Positions 15,332 through 16,602 of a stretch of DNA of 16,602 nt are shown here, one piece after another; the stretch's first letter is position 1; each line of letters opens with the position of its first letter. This DNA comes from Candidatus Nanohalarchaeota archaeon (GTDB lineage: Archaea; EX4484-52; B79-G9). Both the position numbers and the translations under genes were made by a program. A model generated the notes under the pieces. It searched no databases, was not told the DNA's origin, and saw nothing but the letters and a program-made list of their open reading frames with translations. The stretch is from assembly GCA_017610525.1 (NCBI GenBank), contig JAFCBW010000029.1, forward strand, positions 1-16,602, in the 5' to 3' direction.

Positions 15332-15937
15332 ATGAAAGAAATAAGTGCAATGAACCTGAATGCATTGAATGACATCGCATATATTGGAGCAGAAAACGCT
15401 GCAACCACGCTCTCAAACACACTAAACAAGAAAATAACCATTGTAATTGATAATGTAAAATACACAAAAGTTGAATCCGTACCAGAGCAGATTGGAGGTA
15501 CTAAAGAAATAGCCATCGGGACATACTTCAGGATAAAAGGCAGCCTTGCAGGTGATTCTCTTATACTTTTCCGCGAAGAAACAGCATACAAGTTAACCTC
15601 CCTGCTTACAGGATCCGGGAACATAACAGCTCTTGATGATACAGGTGAGTCAGTTATAAAAGAAGTGGGAAATACCCTGAAAATATCATATCTCAATGCA
15701 ATGGCAGATTTTTTGGAACTCAATATAGTTCCCTCAACACCACATATATGTAAAGACATGACTGGAGGAATGTTGAATCAAATACTCGCAATGCAGTCGC
15801 AACATTCTGACAATGCTCTTGTAATCCCTGTCAGTTTTTATATAGAAAATGAAAAACTAAAAACCCATCTAATCATAATCCTTGACTCCGAATCAATGAA
15901 AAAGACAATTGGAATCATAAACAAGAAGACATGTTAA
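15332..15937 (+). CDS. CheC paralogue with degenerate first site, copy 3
   Basis: This 201-residue protein aligns with copy 2 along its whole length (NAATTLSNTLNKKI, KVESVP, EIAIGTYF, YLNAMADFLEL, GGMLNQIL). At the first site D/E/N is replaced: N10, D14 and Y17 in LNALNDIAYIGAENAA. The second site is intact: S107/E111/N114 in ESVIKEVGNT. It is thus a one-site phosphatase, the mirror image of copy 1, which keeps only its first site. GGGAG lies eight bases before the ATG. Its codons end in T far more often than those of cheA or the winged-helix gene, so it may have been added later or be under weaker expression bias. It closes the plus-strand che genes and is followed by repeat B. Confidence 0.88.
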   Translation: MKEISAMNLNALNDIAYIGAENAATTLSNTLNKKITIVIDNVKYTKVESVPEQIGGTKEIAIGTYFRIKGSLAGDSLILFREETAYKLTSLLTGSGNITALDDTGESVIKEVGNTLKISYLNAMADFLELNIVPSTPHICKDMTGGMLNQILAMQSQHSDNALVIPVSFYIENEKLKTHLIIILDSESMKKTIGIINKKTC

Positions 15938-15973
15938 TCACTAACCAAAACCAAAAAGTTTTGAATACATACT

Positions 15974-16153
15974 TGTCAACAACCGCCGGTCAATAGACCG
16001 GCTGCATTTACGGTTGCATTGCCATACTATCATGCAACCGGATAGCTTGAAATCAACCAACATAGCCTACATTTCATGATTTCTGATTGATAAATCCTAT
16101 GCTTTCAATCAAAAAGCTTGGAAATAGACAAATAGTCCCTAAATTTCCATGAT
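15974..16153. repeat. Repeat B, copy 2: leading hairpin and two tandem units of about 73 bases
   Basis: It opens with a perfect stem, GCCGGTC (15985-15991), loop AATA, GACCGGC (15996-16002). Unit 1 (16008-16080) has CGGTTGCAT (16011-16019) paired with ATGCAACCG (16032-16040), then AGCTTGAAA and a closing ATTTCATGAT. Unit 2 (16081-16153) has a different stem, TGATTGA (16084-16090) with TCAATCA (16105-16111), then AGCTTGGAAAT and ATTTCCATGAT. TGGAAAT (16119-16125) also pairs with ATTTCCA (16143-16149). It has the same orientation as copy 1 at 7761-7930. Confidence 0.8.
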
Positions 16154-16189
16154 GCCTTGCATGCCCACAAATATCGCCAAAGTTGTTGA

Positions 16190-16229
16190 CATGCGAAGAT
16201 TCCGCATGCCGCCATACTCAACTAGTTGA
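16190..16229. other. Two palindromic sites between repeats B and A
   Basis: CATGCG (16190-16195) pairs with CGCATG (16203-16208), resembling the TGCGG...CCGCA stem before repeat A copy 1. TCAACTAGTTGA (16218-16229) is a perfect 12-base palindrome. No gene is seen in 15938-16340. Confidence 0.5.
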
Positions 16230-16260
16230 TTATGCAGGAATACGACTTGTCGGATTCACT

Positions 16261-16296
16261 GCACTCAATAGAGTAGCGAAATGTTCAGCATTTCAA
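16261..16296. repeat. Repeat A, copy 2
   Basis: This is identical over 36 bases to 918-953 in the same orientation, with the two hairpins CTC-AATA-GAG and GAAATG-TTCAG-CATTTC. The bases just before it (ACTTGTCGGATTCACT) resemble those before copy 1. It ends 44 bases before the start of the last gene, and AAATATCAATA at its right edge could serve as that gene's TATA region. Confidence 0.8.
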
Positions 16297-16340
16297 ATAT
16301 CAATAAAAACAACCAATAAGATTTTACTAACGGTGAATAA

Positions 16341-16602
16341 ATGAGACTGTCCCAATCAATCCAGAAAAATATTATCGAAACAAATGCAGGATGTATTATG
16401 AATCTGTTTAAGTTAAAGAAGCGAAGAGATGCTTTGTTCTTTGAAGATATACTTGCAAACTACATCAAAATATGTGAAAAGAAAGGATATCACAATCAAA
16501 TGATGTCCCTTGGTCAAAAATGGATGTACTGTGTACTAACACAGACACTGCCCGTTCATTTTTTGAAAGCTATACCCCCCTATCTCATTATAAATAAAAT
16601 AA
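16341..16602 (+). CDS. Unrecognised protein, 5' part only
   Basis: The frame is open from ATG 16341 to the window edge (87 codons). GGTGA (16332-16336) lies four bases before the ATG, as for other genes here, which supports a real gene. The visible N-terminus (MRLSQSIQKNIIETNAGCIM...) looks mostly helical and soluble, with Lys/Arg-rich LKLKKRR-like residues near 23-29 and aromatic residues later (GQKWMYCV). I do not recognise the family, and no chemotaxis domain is visible. It lies beyond repeat A, so it may not belong to the che genes. Confidence 0.6.
   Translation, partial: MRLSQSIQKNIIETNAGCIMNLFKLKKRRDALFFEDILANYIKICEKKGYHNQMMSLGQKWMYCVLTQTLPVHFLKAIPPYLIINKI

Noticed and set aside
15974..16153. 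CRISPR array
   Set aside because: There are only two diverged units of about 73 bases with no unique spacers between identical repeats.

Overview
The window is archaeal, most likely euryarchaeal. Many starts are preceded by GGTGA or AGGTGAT Shine-Dalgarno sequences (complementary to the archaeal 16S 3' end), promoters look like TATA boxes with an AT-rich element just upstream, and the gene set is the CheA/B/C/D/R/W/Y chemosensory system of motile Euryarchaeota. I cannot name the genus from sequence alone.

Layout. Two divergent gene blocks leave a roughly 800-base spacer (7275-8073). The left block is read on the minus strand from 7274 to the window edge: a soluble chemoreceptor with tandem HAMP-like modules, broken by two frameshifts; CheW with a long charged tail; a short CheR-type methyltransferase; a metallo-beta-lactamase-fold hydrolase; a CheR-type methyltransferase joined to a GNAT acetyltransferase domain; a second short CheR-type methyltransferase; and a CheW-receiver (CheV-like) protein cut by the window edge. 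The right block is read on the plus strand from 8074: a DNA-binding protein built of two winged-helix-plus-domain halves, then cheY1, cheY2, cheB, cheA, three cheC-type genes with cheD before the third, and finally the start of an unrecognised gene that runs off the window.

How it works together. CheW and the CheV-like protein should couple the cytoplasmic receptor to CheA. CheA should phosphorylate CheY1, CheY2, CheB and probably the receiver of the CheV-like protein. The CheR-type enzymes and CheB should set receptor methylation, CheD should deamidate receptor glutamines, and the CheC proteins should dephosphorylate CheY-P. No archaellum genes lie in the window, so the output is not shown.

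The unusual parts are the CheR-GNAT fusion and the hydrolase inside an adaptation operon, three CheR-like enzymes all lacking the usual N-terminal helical domain, three CheC paralogues with different sets of active-site residues, and two families of hairpin-rich repeats. One family (B) brackets the plus-strand block in direct orientation. The other (A) brackets almost the whole window and runs into the end of a methyltransferase gene. Hairpins in family B differ between copies but keep perfect pairing, which suggests selection on structure.
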